Source: Ruminococcaceae bacterium UBA4958
GTDB taxonomy: Bacteria; Bacillota; Clostridia; Oscillospirales; Acutalibacteraceae
Assembly: GCA_002397355.1 (NCBI GenBank)
Contig: DHAI01000025.1
Location: 14,347 to 24,648 of the forward strand
Length of the DNA: 10,302 nt
Direction of reading: 5' to 3'
In this document: positions 1 to 7,006 of the stretch, in pieces
How positions within the stretch are numbered: position 1 is the first letter of the stretch
Layout: each line of letters starts with the position of its first letter
Made by a program: the position numbers and the translations under genes
The notes under the pieces: generated by a model
The model's database searches: none
What the model was told of the DNA's origin: nothing
Seen by the model: the letters and a program-made list of their open reading frames with translations, nothing else

Positions 1-2535
1 TACGAGATGTTCTACGACGACGCGAAGCTCGTTTCCCGCGAGCTGGAGCTGACGCTGACGGGGCGCGACTGCGGGCAGCCGGAGCGCGCGCCCATGTGCG
101 GCGTGCCGTTCCACAGCTACGAGACCTATGTCGCCAAGCTGATCGCCAGGGGCCACAAGGTGGCCATCTGCGAGCAGATGGAGGACCCCGCGCTGGCGAA
201 GGGGCTCGTCAAGCGGGACATCATCCGCGTCATCACGCCGGGCACGGTGCTGGAAAGCAGCATGCTCGACGAGGCGCGCAACAACTACATCTGCGCGCTG
301 AACGTGCGGGAGAACCGCGCGGGCCTCTGCTTCGCGGACATCTCCACCGGAGAGCTCCACGCGACGGTGGTTGCGGCGAGGAACGCCGCCGCCCTGGCCG
401 CGCAGCTCAAGAACGAGCTCGCTCGCTTTTCGCCGAAGGAAATCCTCATCAGCCAGGGGGTGCTGGACCTCTCCGACCTGCCGAAATTCCTCAAGGACCG
501 CCTCGCGGCAAGCGTCGAGCTGCTCGACGAGGAGAAGTTCGACGCGGCCGCGGCGGCGCCGGCCCTGACGGAGCAGTTCCGCAAGCCGCCGGAGGAGCTG
601 GGCCTTGCGGACAAGCCGGAGACGGCGGGCGCGCTCGGCGCGCTCCTCGGCTATCTGAAAGAGACGGAGCGCGCCGGGCTCGAGAACATGGACAGCCTCG
701 ACCTTTACAGCGGCGCGCAGTACATGAAGCTGAACCTCGCCGCGCGGCGCAACCTGGAGCTTCTGGAAACAATGCGGACGAAGGAGAAGCGCGGCTCGCT
801 GCTGTGGGTGCTCGACCGGACCCGCACCGCAATGGGCAAGCGCCTGATCCGCAGCTGGGTGGAGCGCCCGCTGCTGAACCCCGCCCGGATCGGCCGGCGG
901 CTGAACGCCGTGGAGGAGCTCGCTTCGGACAGCATCCTGCGCGACGGCCTTTCCGAGCAGCTGACCGGCGTCCACGACCTGGAGCGGCTGATGTCCCGCA
1001 TCGGGTACGGTTCCGCGAACGGGCGCGAGCTCCGCTCGCTCGCCGACGCGGCCGCCCGGCTGCCGGGCCTGAAGACGCTGCTGAAGGACTGCAAATCCGA
1101 TCTGCTTTCCCGCATCCGGGAGGAAGTCGACGGCCTGGAGGACGTGCGGAAGCTCATCGAGAAGTCCATTGTGGACGAGCCGCCGTTTTCGCTGCGGGAG
1201 GGCGGCATCATCCGCCCCGGGTACAGCGAGGAGCTGGACCTGCTCAAGGGCGACATGACCGACGGCCGCGGAGTCATCGCGAGGATCGAGGCGCAGGAGC
1301 GCGAAAAAACAGGCATCCCGAAACTGAAGATCGGCTACAACCGCGTTTTCGGCTACTACATAGAGATCCCGAACGCGTTCAAAGACAAGGCGCCGCCGGA
1401 ATATACGCGCAAGCAGACGCTGACGAACTGCGAGCGGTTCATCACCCCGGAGCTCAAGGAACTGGAGGGGCGCATCCTCGGCGCGCACGACAAATCCGTC
1501 CAGCTCGAGTACGAGCTGTTCAGCGCCGTGCGCAAGCGGGTCGCCGAGCAGACGGACCGCGTGCAGCGCACGGCGCAGGCCGTGGCCCGCCTGGACGTGC
1601 TGCTTTCGTTCGCGCAGGTTTCCGTGGACCGCGGCTACACCCGGCCCGTGGTGAACCTCGGCGGGAAGATCGCGCTGAAAGGGGGCCGCCACCCTGTGGT
1701 GGAGGCGCTCCTGGAGGAGCCGTTCGTCCCGAACGACGCGCTGCTCGACAAGGACGAGAACCGCGTCGCCATCATCACCGGCCCGAACATGGCGGGGAAA
1801 TCGACCTACATGCGCCAGATCGCGCTCATCGTCATCATGGCGCAGATCGGCTGCTTCGTGCCGGCCGCCGGCGCGGAGATCGGCATCACCGACGCGATCT
1901 TTACCCGCGTGGGCGCCTCGGACGACCTGGCCGCCGGGCAGTCCACCTTCATGGTGGAGATGGCGGAGGTCGCCGACATCGTGAAGAACGCCACGGCGGA
2001 CAGCCTCCTCATCCTCGACGAGATCGGCCGCGGCACGTCCACCTACGACGGCATGAGCATCGCGCGCGCCGTGCTGGAATACGTTGCGGACAAGAGGCTC
2101 CTGGGGGCGAAGACGCTCTTCGCCACGCATTACCACGAGCTGACCGCGCTCGAGGGGCTGATTCCCGGCGTGAAGAACTACAACATCGCCGTGAAAAAGC
2201 GCGGCGACGACATCACCTTCCTGCGGCGCATCGTGCGCGGCGGCGCCGACGACAGCTACGGCGTGGAGGTGGCGAAGCTCGCCGGCGTGCCGAACAGGAT
2301 CATCGCGCGCGCAAAGCAGATCCTGGCGGAGCTGAACGCGGGGAAGCATGTTTCCGAGCCGAAGCAGCGCGCGCGCCGCGCGGCGGGCGGGGACGAGCCG
2401 GTGCAGCTCGCCCTGACCCCGCCGAACGAAACCGAGATCATGGAGCGCCTGAAGGCGCTGGACGTGAACACGCTTACGCCCATCGAGTGCATGAACACGC
2501 TCTTCACCCTCAGCAGGCTGGCGAAGAAGAGCTGA
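1..2535 (+). CDS. mutS: DNA mismatch repair ATPase MutS (5' partial)
   Basis: MutS recognises mismatches and small loops in newly replicated DNA and, on ATP binding, becomes a sliding clamp that recruits MutL. The frame is open from base 1 and begins inside the mismatch-reading Phe-x-Glu motif: the first two residues (Tyr, Glu) match E. coli Y37-E38, so the Phe and about 36 N-terminal residues lie upstream. 844 residues are present. Numbering from the window edge: the clamp/core segment with GYNRVFGYYIEIPN lies near 443-456, Walker A GPNMAGKST at 594-602, Walker B LILDEIGRGTST around 670-681, and the switch histidine in FATHYHEL near 710. A basic linker (KQRARRAAGG) precedes QLALT at about 802-806, a plausible beta-clamp motif where E. 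coli has QMSLL. The C-terminal LTPIECMNTLFTL segment fits the MutS dimerisation helices. Full length would be about 880 residues, normal for the family. Family assignment is certain; the clamp motif is inferred. Confidence 0.98.
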   Translation, partial: YEMFYDDAKLVSRELELTLTGRDCGQPERAPMCGVPFHSYETYVAKLIARGHKVAICEQMEDPALAKGLVKRDIIRVITPGTVLESSMLDEARNNYICALNVRENRAGLCFADISTGELHATVVAARNAAALAAQLKNELARFSPKEILISQGVLDLSDLPKFLKDRLAASVELLDEEKFDAAAAAPALTEQFRKPPEELGLADKPETAGALGALLGYLKETERAGLENMDSLDLYSGAQYMKLNLAARRNLELLETMRTKEKRGSLLWVLDRTRTAMGKRLIRSWVERPLLNPARIGRRLNAVEELASDSILRDGLSEQLTGVHDLERLMSRIGYGSANGRELRSLADAAARLPGLKTLLKDCKSDLLSRIREEVDGLEDVRKLIEKSIVDEPPFSLREGGIIRPGYSEELDLLKGDMTDGRGVIARIEAQEREKTGIPKLKIGYNRVFGYYIEIPNAFKDKAPPEYTRKQTLTNCERFITPELKELEGRILGAHDKSVQLEYELFSAVRKRVAEQTDRVQRTAQAVARLDVLLSFAQVSVDRGYTRPVVNLGGKIALKGGRHPVVEALLEEPFVPNDALLDKDENRVAIITGPNMAGKSTYMRQIALIVIMAQIGCFVPAAGAEIGITDAIFTRVGASDDLAAGQSTFMVEMAEVADIVKNATADSLLILDEIGRGTSTYDGMSIARAVLEYVADKRLLGAKTLFATHYHELTALEGLIPGVKNYNIAVKKRGDDITFLRRIVRGGADDSYGVEVAKLAGVPNRIIARAKQILAELNAGKHVSEPKQRARRAAGGDEPVQLALTPPNETEIMERLKALDVNTLTPIECMNTLFTLSRLAKKS

Positions 2536-2553
2536 AAAAACCAGAAAATCCGG

Positions 2554-2560
2554 AAGGAGG
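2554..2560 (+). promoter_or_regulatory. Strong Shine-Dalgarno site before the small ORF
   Basis: AAGGAGG, a full match to the anti-Shine-Dalgarno core, lies 6 bases before the GTG at 2567. A second GTG at 2565 opens only a 10-codon frame that stops at 2597, so this site best supports the 2567 start. Such a good site argues that something here is, or recently was, translated. Confidence 0.6.
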
Positions 2561-2566
2561 AACCGT

Positions 2567-2848
2567 GTGGATCGAGCCGGACTGGAGGAAATCCTGAAAC
2601 AAGAGCTTTCCGGGAAAAAGGACAGCGCCGGGCGCGGCGAATGGACGCTGGACCACTGCCGCCGAACCGCCCGCCTTGCCGTCGCGCTCCGGGTGGCGGC
2701 GGGAAAAAACCGGCGCTCGACGACCTGCTTGGATGATCTTGACTTGCACAGCAAACTGCTTGCCGGACATCAGATACGTCCGGATTCGTCAAAGGGCCTT
2801 TCGGAGGAAGATGCGGCCCGCGCCGTTAAAATGTTGAATATGGTATGA
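2567..2848 (+). CDS. Small hypothetical protein; N-terminus resembles the start of an HD-domain protein
   Basis: A GTG-started ORF of 93 residues, 31 bases after mutS and 23 bases before mutL. I do not recognise the whole protein. Residues 1-46 look like the beginning of an HD-superfamily phosphohydrolase: a helix, then WTLDHCRRTARLAVALRVAAG, where the first metal-binding His usually sits in an HxxR(T/V)A context. The following His-Asp pair that defines the family is absent. After an A6 run at 2704-2709 the protein changes to an Arg/Thr/Cys-rich stretch, the DNA becomes less GC-rich, and the last part (GLSEEDAARAVKMLNMV) looks like an unrelated short helix. In the -1 frame just after the A-run the codons read KPALDDLLG then stop at 2732-2734, which suits an HD protein as well as the annotated frame does. 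It could be a genuine small protein, or the truncated or frameshifted remnant of an HD hydrolase. The HD link is inference from one short motif. Confidence 0.5.
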   Translation: MDRAGLEEILKQELSGKKDSAGRGEWTLDHCRRTARLAVALRVAAGKNRRSTTCLDDLDLHSKLLAGHQIRPDSSKGLSEEDAARAVKMLNMV

Positions 2849-2849
2849 T
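2841..2849 (+). promoter_or_regulatory. Possible extended -10 promoter element before mutL
   Basis: TGGTATGAT is an extended -10 (TGn) joined to a 5-of-6 match to TATAAT, inside an A/T-rich patch (about 2826-2850) that contrasts with its GC-rich surroundings. No convincing -35 box lies 16-18 bases upstream. Transcription would start near 2856, giving a very short leader that only just includes the mutL ribosome binding site (AAGGAGG, 2858-2864). It overlaps the last codons of the small ORF. Weak prediction. Confidence 0.25.
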
Positions 2850-2871
2850 TCGCTGAAAAGGAGGAACGCCG

Positions 2872-4770
2872 ATGGGAAAGATCAATGTCCTTGACAAGCG
2901 CGTCGCAGACCTGATCGCGGCCGGGGAAGTGGTGGAACGCCCCGCGTCCGTCGTGAAGGAGCTGACGGAAAACTCCGTGGACGCCGGTTCCGGAACGGTC
3001 ACGGTCGAGGTCCGCCGCGGCGGGGTCAGCTTCCTCCGCGTGACGGACGACGGCTGCGGCATCGCGCGCGAAGACGTTCCCACCGCGTTCCTGAGTCACG
3101 CGACCAGCAAGATCGCCGGAAGGGACGACCTCGCGTCCATCGGGACGCTCGGCTTCCGCGGCGAGGCGCTCGCCTCCGTGGCGGCCGTGGCACATGTGGA
3201 GATGCTCACGCGCACGGCCGGGGAGCTGGCCGGCACACGCTACGCCGTCGACGGCGGCGCGGAGCGTCTCTGCGAGGATGCGGGCTGCGCCGCGGGGACG
3301 ACGATCGTCGTGCGCGACCTGTTCTACAATACCCCCGCGCGCATGAAATTCCTGAAAAAAGACGTGACCGAGAGCAACGCCGCGGCCGCCGTGGTGGACA
3401 AGGAGGCGCTGGCGCACCCCGAGATCTCCTTCCGCTTTCTGCGCGACGGGAAGGAGACGCTGCATACCCCGGGCGACGGGAAGCTCAAGTCCGCCGTCTA
3501 CGCCGTGTATGGCAGGGAGTTCACCGCCGGCCTCATCCCGGTGGACTACGAGCTGAACGGCGTGAAGGTCTCCGGATTCGTCAGCAAACCGGCCGCTGCG
3601 CGCCCGAACCGCAGCATGCAGAATTTCTTCATCAACGGGCGCTATGTGAAAAGCCGCACCGCCATGGTCGCGCTGGAGGAGGCTTTCCGCGGCTCGCTGA
3701 TGGTGGGGAAGATGCCCGCCTGCGTGCTCCACGTCGCGGTGCCGCTCGAGGCCGTCGACGTCAACGTCCACCCGGCGAAGATCGAGGTGCGCTTCGTGAA
3801 CGAAAAGCCGATTTTCGACGCCGTTTACCACGGCGTCAAAGCGGCGCTCGGCAGAGGGGACACGCCGCATCTGCTGAAGCTCTCCGATTCCGCAGCGCCG
3901 GCGCTCCGCCGGGAGGAAACGCCGGCTGTCCAGATGCGCTTTGCCCCGCGGATGGAAGCGGCCCCGGCGGACGGGGAGGCCGTCCCAGCGTTCCACATGC
4001 CGGAGAAGCCGGCTTCCGCACCGCGGCAGGTTCCGCACGCGGCTTCCTGGTACCGCGGCGCGCCAGCCGCGCCGGACATCGAGCGCGACGACGAGGAGGA
4101 AGGGGAGTCCCCGGCGGCGGGCCGTGCGGAGGAGGAGCAAGCGCCCGCCGGGAGCCCCAAGCCCGTTCCCGTGCCGCAGCCGGTTCCGGGCAGCAAAGAG
4201 GAGACGCCGGAACGGCTGATCGGCGAGGCGTTCGGGACATACATCATTCTGGAGCGCGGAGACAGCCTCGTCTTCCTTGACAAGCACGCCGCCCACGAGC
4301 GCCTGATCTACGAAAAGCTGAAGGCCGCCGGCGGCGGCTGCGAGCGCCAGATGCTGCTGCAGCCCGTGACCGTCACGCTGGAGAAGAACGAGTACGCCGC
4401 CGTGCTGGATTCGCTCGACGCCTGCGCGCAGGCGGGCTTCGAGATCGAGGACTTCGGCGGCGGCACGGTGCTGGTCCGCAGCGCGCCCATGGTGCTGGGC
4501 GGAAGCGGCGTCGCCGAGGCCGTCATGGAGATCGCGGGCTATCTCGCCTCCGGCAAGGCGAACCTGACCACCGAAAAAGTGGACTGGCTGTACCACAACG
4601 TCGCGTGCCGCGCCGCCGTAAAAGCCGGGGATCCCGCTTCGCCGGAAGAGCTTCTCGACCTCGCGCGCCGGGCGGAGAAGGAGGACGTCCGTTACTGCCC
4701 GCACGGGCGCCCGGTTTTTTACCTCCTGACGCGCAGGGAACTGGAAAAACAGTTCGGGAGGAGCAAATGA
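2872..4770 (+). CDS. mutL: DNA mismatch repair protein MutL with C-terminal endonuclease motifs
   Basis: MutL is the GHKL ATPase that couples MutS mismatch recognition to strand nicking. The protein has 632 residues. The ATG at 2872 is 7 bases after AAGGAGG and gives a normal N-terminus. ATPase motifs: catalytic E30 and N34 in KELTENSVDAG, D59-D60-G-C-G, and TLGFRGEAL at 93-101. The transducer domain ends near residue 330, followed by a Pro/Ala/Glu-rich linker to about 440. The C-terminal domain carries the endonuclease signature as D470-K-H-A-A-H-E476-R-L-I-Y-E481, with ACRAAVKAG from 578 and CPHGRP at 609-614. QMLLQP at 493-498 fits the beta-clamp-binding motif of nicking MutL proteins. This matches organisms that lack MutH. 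One oddity is Lys for the usual Gln in DQHA. The stop overlaps the miaA start in ATGA, indicating translational coupling. Identity is certain; active nicking is inferred from the motifs. Confidence 0.98.
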   Translation: MGKINVLDKRVADLIAAGEVVERPASVVKELTENSVDAGSGTVTVEVRRGGVSFLRVTDDGCGIAREDVPTAFLSHATSKIAGRDDLASIGTLGFRGEALASVAAVAHVEMLTRTAGELAGTRYAVDGGAERLCEDAGCAAGTTIVVRDLFYNTPARMKFLKKDVTESNAAAAVVDKEALAHPEISFRFLRDGKETLHTPGDGKLKSAVYAVYGREFTAGLIPVDYELNGVKVSGFVSKPAAARPNRSMQNFFINGRYVKSRTAMVALEEAFRGSLMVGKMPACVLHVAVPLEAVDVNVHPAKIEVRFVNEKPIFDAVYHGVKAALGRGDTPHLLKLSDSAAPALRREETPAVQMRFAPRMEAAPADGEAVPAFHMPEKPASAPRQVPHAASWYRGAPAAPDIERDDEEEGESPAAGRAEEEQAPAGSPKPVPVPQPVPGSKEETPERLIGEAFGTYIILERGDSLVFLDKHAAHERLIYEKLKAAGGGCERQMLLQPVTVTLEKNEYAAVLDSLDACAQAGFEIEDFGGGTVLVRSAPMVLGGSGVAEAVMEIAGYLASGKANLTTEKVDWLYHNVACRAAVKAGDPASPEELLDLARRAEKEDVRYCPHGRPVFYLLTRRELEKQFGRSK

Positions 4771-5714
4771 CGGGCCGCATCCCGGTCGCGGCCGTCGTCG
4801 GCCCGACGGCGACGGGGAAGACGCGGCTGGCCGTGGAGCTTGCGCTCCGCTTCGGCGGCGAGGTGGTTTCCGCGGATTCGATGCAGATTTACAGCGGGCT
4901 TTCCGTCGGAACGGCGAAGCCGACGCGGGAGGAGATGCGGGGCGTCCCGCACCACCTGGTCGGCTTCCTCGGCCTGGAGGAGCCGTTCAGCGTCGCGGAC
5001 TACGTGCGGCTCGCCTCGGCCGCGGTGCGGGAGATTTCCGCGCGCAGGAAGCTTCCGGTCGTGGCGGGCGGAACGGGGCTTTATGTGCGCGCGCTGCTTT
5101 CCGGAGTGGCTTTCCCGCCGGAAAAAGGGGACGCCGCGCTCCGCGGAAGCCTGCGCGCGAAGGCGGAGCGCGAAGGCCCGGCCGCGCTCTGGGAAGAGCT
5201 GCGGTCCTTCGACCCGGAGTCCGCGGCGCGCCTGCATCCGAATAACGTCGGGCGCGTCGTCCGGGCGATCGAGGTCTACCGCGTTTCCGGCGTCACGATG
5301 TCGGAGACGCAGCGCCGTTCCCGGGAAAACCCTTCGCCGTTCGACTGCGCCGTGATCGGCCTTTCCTACCGCGACCGCGGGAAGCTGTACGGCGCGATCG
5401 ACCGCCGCGTGGACGGCATGATGCGGGACGGCCTGGTCCGGGAGGCGGAAGCGGTGTTCCGTCTGCCGCGCGCGGCTACCGCCGCCCAGGCGATCGGCTA
5501 CAAGGAATTTTTCCCGTATTTCCGCGGGGAACGCACTTTGGCGGAGGCCGTGGACGAGGTGAAGCGGGAGAGCCGCCGCTACGCGAAGCGGCAGCTCACC
5601 TGGTTCCGCAGGGAGCCCGGCGTGCGCTGGATCTTCCTGGACGAATGCCCCGGCCCGGAGGAGGTTTTCCGGCGGGCTTGCCGCATTTTGAAGGAAAAGG
5701 GGTGGGAACGGTGA
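4767..5714 (+). CDS. miaA: tRNA dimethylallyltransferase MiaA
   Basis: MiaA transfers a dimethylallyl group from dimethylallyl diphosphate to N6 of A37, next to the anticodon of tRNAs reading U-starting codons, which improves decoding. The predicted protein has 315 residues, typical for the family. The ATG at 4767 overlaps the mutL stop by four bases and has GGGAGGAG (4756-4763) just upstream; a longer in-frame extension from 4605 would be an Arg/Pro-rich shadow of mutL. Motifs: P-loop GPTATGKT at 12-19, DSMQIYSGLSVGTAKP near 38-53 (substrate tRNA and catalytic Asp region), GGTGLY near 100-105, RAIEVYRVSG, QAIGYKEFFPYF, and the C-terminal RQLTWFRR. The mutS-mutL-miaA order is classic in Firmicutes, where hfq often follows; here it does not. 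The stop overlaps the next gene's GTG start (GTGA, 5711-5714). Confidence 0.98.
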   Translation: MTGRIPVAAVVGPTATGKTRLAVELALRFGGEVVSADSMQIYSGLSVGTAKPTREEMRGVPHHLVGFLGLEEPFSVADYVRLASAAVREISARRKLPVVAGGTGLYVRALLSGVAFPPEKGDAALRGSLRAKAEREGPAALWEELRSFDPESAARLHPNNVGRVVRAIEVYRVSGVTMSETQRRSRENPSPFDCAVIGLSYRDRGKLYGAIDRRVDGMMRDGLVREAEAVFRLPRAATAAQAIGYKEFFPYFRGERTLAEAVDEVKRESRRYAKRQLTWFRREPGVRWIFLDECPGPEEVFRRACRILKEKGWER

Positions 5715-7006
5715 AAAAACCGTCGGGCGGGCACCTTGCCGCCACGGCCCTGGCCGTTCTTCTGCTCGCCTATGTCGGCTACCAGGTTTACCGCGCAAAG
5801 TACACTTCCGTCCGCACGGAGGCGGCCTCGTACTTTACGGCGTCCGATTCGGTGGAGGCCTCCGTCACCGCGCTCCGGAATGAGAAAGTGCTTTTGTCGC
5901 CGGGCGGCGGCGCGCTGGATTTCGTCGTAGACCCGGGCGCGCGCGTCTCCAAAAACGGCGTGGTCGCCAACGTCTACTCGGACGAGGCGCAGATCACCGC
6001 GCAGCACCAGCTTCAGAAAGTGGACGGCGCCATCGCGCAGCTCGAAAACCTGCAGAAGCCGGGCAATACGTATTCCTTCAATGCGGACACGGCGAACGGC
6101 CGCATTTGCCTGCAGCTGATGGAGATCCTCGGCGGGATCCGCTCCGGCGAGCTTTCGCAGGCGGCCGACAAGAAAAGCAGCCTGCTGAACCTCCTGAATG
6201 AAAAGCAGATCGCCACGGGGAAGGTCAAGGACTTCCAGTCGCAGCTGAAAGCGCTGAAGGCGCAGCGGGAATCGCTCGCCGCCAAGGCGGGCAGCCCCGT
6301 CGGCTCCATCGCCTCGCCGGAGGCGGGATATTTCATCCGCTCCACGGACGGGATGGAAAACGCGTACGACCTATCCGCCGTCTCTTCCATCACCTGCGGC
6401 CAGGTGCGCGACCTGCAGAAAAGAAAGCTTGCGGCCGTTTCCGGCGCGGTGGGGAAGATCTGCACGGATTTTGACTGGTATCTCGTCTGCGTTGTTCCCA
6501 ACGGTCAGCTTACCGGTTTTCGGCAGCTCGATTCTACGGATATCGTTTCCGTTCATTTCCCGTTTGTCTCGGGGACTTCGGTGGACGCGGAGGTGTACGC
6601 GGTGAACCAGGAGGGGGAGAACGGCGAGGCGGCCGTCGTGCTGCGCTGCAGCGAGATGAGTTCTTCGCTCGCCGGCATCCGCCATGAAACGGCCGATATT
6701 TCCGTGCAGCGGTACGCCGGGCTCCGCGTCAGCCAGAAGGCGATCCACTATGAGAAGAGGACGAAGACCGTGGCGGATGCGAAGGGGAAAAAGTCAAAAG
6801 AGGAAAAAGAGACCGAGGGCGTCTATGTGCTGTACGGAAACCAACTGAGCTTTCGGCAGATCGTTCCGCTTTTCAGCACGGAGAATTACGTGATCTGTGA
6901 TCCGGCGCCGAAGGAGGACAGCCTTATGACGGACGAGACGGTAAAATTATACGACGAAGTCGTTGTGGAAGGGACCGATCTGTATGACGGAAAAGTTGTC
7001 AAGTGA
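5711..7006 (+). CDS. Membrane-anchored HlyD/RND-adaptor-like protein of unknown function
   Basis: Predicted 431 residues from a GTG overlapping the miaA stop, with AAAAGGGG upstream; a GTG at 5702 is an alternative start. The N-terminus is a short basic tail (KK) followed by one hydrophobic segment at about 8-27, so the bulk should lie outside the membrane. The layout resembles periplasmic adaptors (membrane fusion proteins): a lipoyl-like half at about 50-85 (LSPGGGALDFVVDPGARVSKNGVVA), a helical Gln/Lys/Leu-rich hairpin at about 90-195, the second lipoyl half (VGSIASPEAGYFI) at about 197-215, a beta-barrel-like region to about 330, and a C-terminal membrane-proximal region (GVYVLYGNQLSFRQIVPLF). 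A charged Lys/Glu-rich insert occupies about 348-370. No ABC, MFS or RND transporter gene is adjacent. HlyD-like proteins are annotated at this spot beside ylmE-sepF in some Clostridia, but I know of no established function. The adaptor fold is inferred from sequence pattern. Confidence 0.8.
   Translation: MKKPSGGHLAATALAVLLLAYVGYQVYRAKYTSVRTEAASYFTASDSVEASVTALRNEKVLLSPGGGALDFVVDPGARVSKNGVVANVYSDEAQITAQHQLQKVDGAIAQLENLQKPGNTYSFNADTANGRICLQLMEILGGIRSGELSQAADKKSSLLNLLNEKQIATGKVKDFQSQLKALKAQRESLAAKAGSPVGSIASPEAGYFIRSTDGMENAYDLSAVSSITCGQVRDLQKRKLAAVSGAVGKICTDFDWYLVCVVPNGQLTGFRQLDSTDIVSVHFPFVSGTSVDAEVYAVNQEGENGEAAVVLRCSEMSSSLAGIRHETADISVQRYAGLRVSQKAIHYEKRTKTVADAKGKKSKEEKETEGVYVLYGNQLSFRQIVPLFSTENYVICDPAPKEDSLMTDETVKLYDEVVVEGTDLYDGKVVK

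Noticed and set aside
2367..2391. GCGC-rich run near the mutS 3' end as a repeat or recombination site
   Set aside because: It encodes a basic Arg/Ala/Gly linker in frame and follows from codon bias; no matching copy was seen elsewhere.
96..2597. 833-codon open frame overlapping mutS in another forward frame
   Set aside because: Its product is Arg/Gly/Ala/Pro-rich with no motifs, and mutS in the first frame has full family signatures. GC-rich third positions remove stops from the shifted frame.
2739..2744. TTGACT as a -35 box before mutL
   Set aside because: The sequences 16-19 bases downstream are GC-rich and do not resemble a -10 box.
2781..2805. AAAGGGCCTTT near-palindrome as a terminator between the small ORF and mutL
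   Set aside because: The stem is only about five base pairs with almost no loop, and there is no T-run after it.
2889..2894. TTGACA inside the start of mutL
   Set aside because: No -10 box follows at proper spacing; it simply encodes Leu-Asp-Lys.
2770..4704. 644-codon open frame on the minus strand opposite mutL
   Set aside because: The codon bias of mutL produces it. Composition is Arg/Gly/Ala/His-heavy without recognisable domains, and it has no credible ribosome binding site.
4719..5798. 359-codon minus-strand frame opposite miaA
   Set aside because: Arg/Ala/Pro-rich shadow of miaA with no motif; no minus-strand gene context anywhere in the window.
6942..6952. TAAAATTATAC as a -10 box before ylmE
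   Set aside because: A/T-rich and -10-like, but nothing resembling a -35 lies 16-18 bases upstream, and ylmE overlaps the upstream gene, so readthrough explains its expression.
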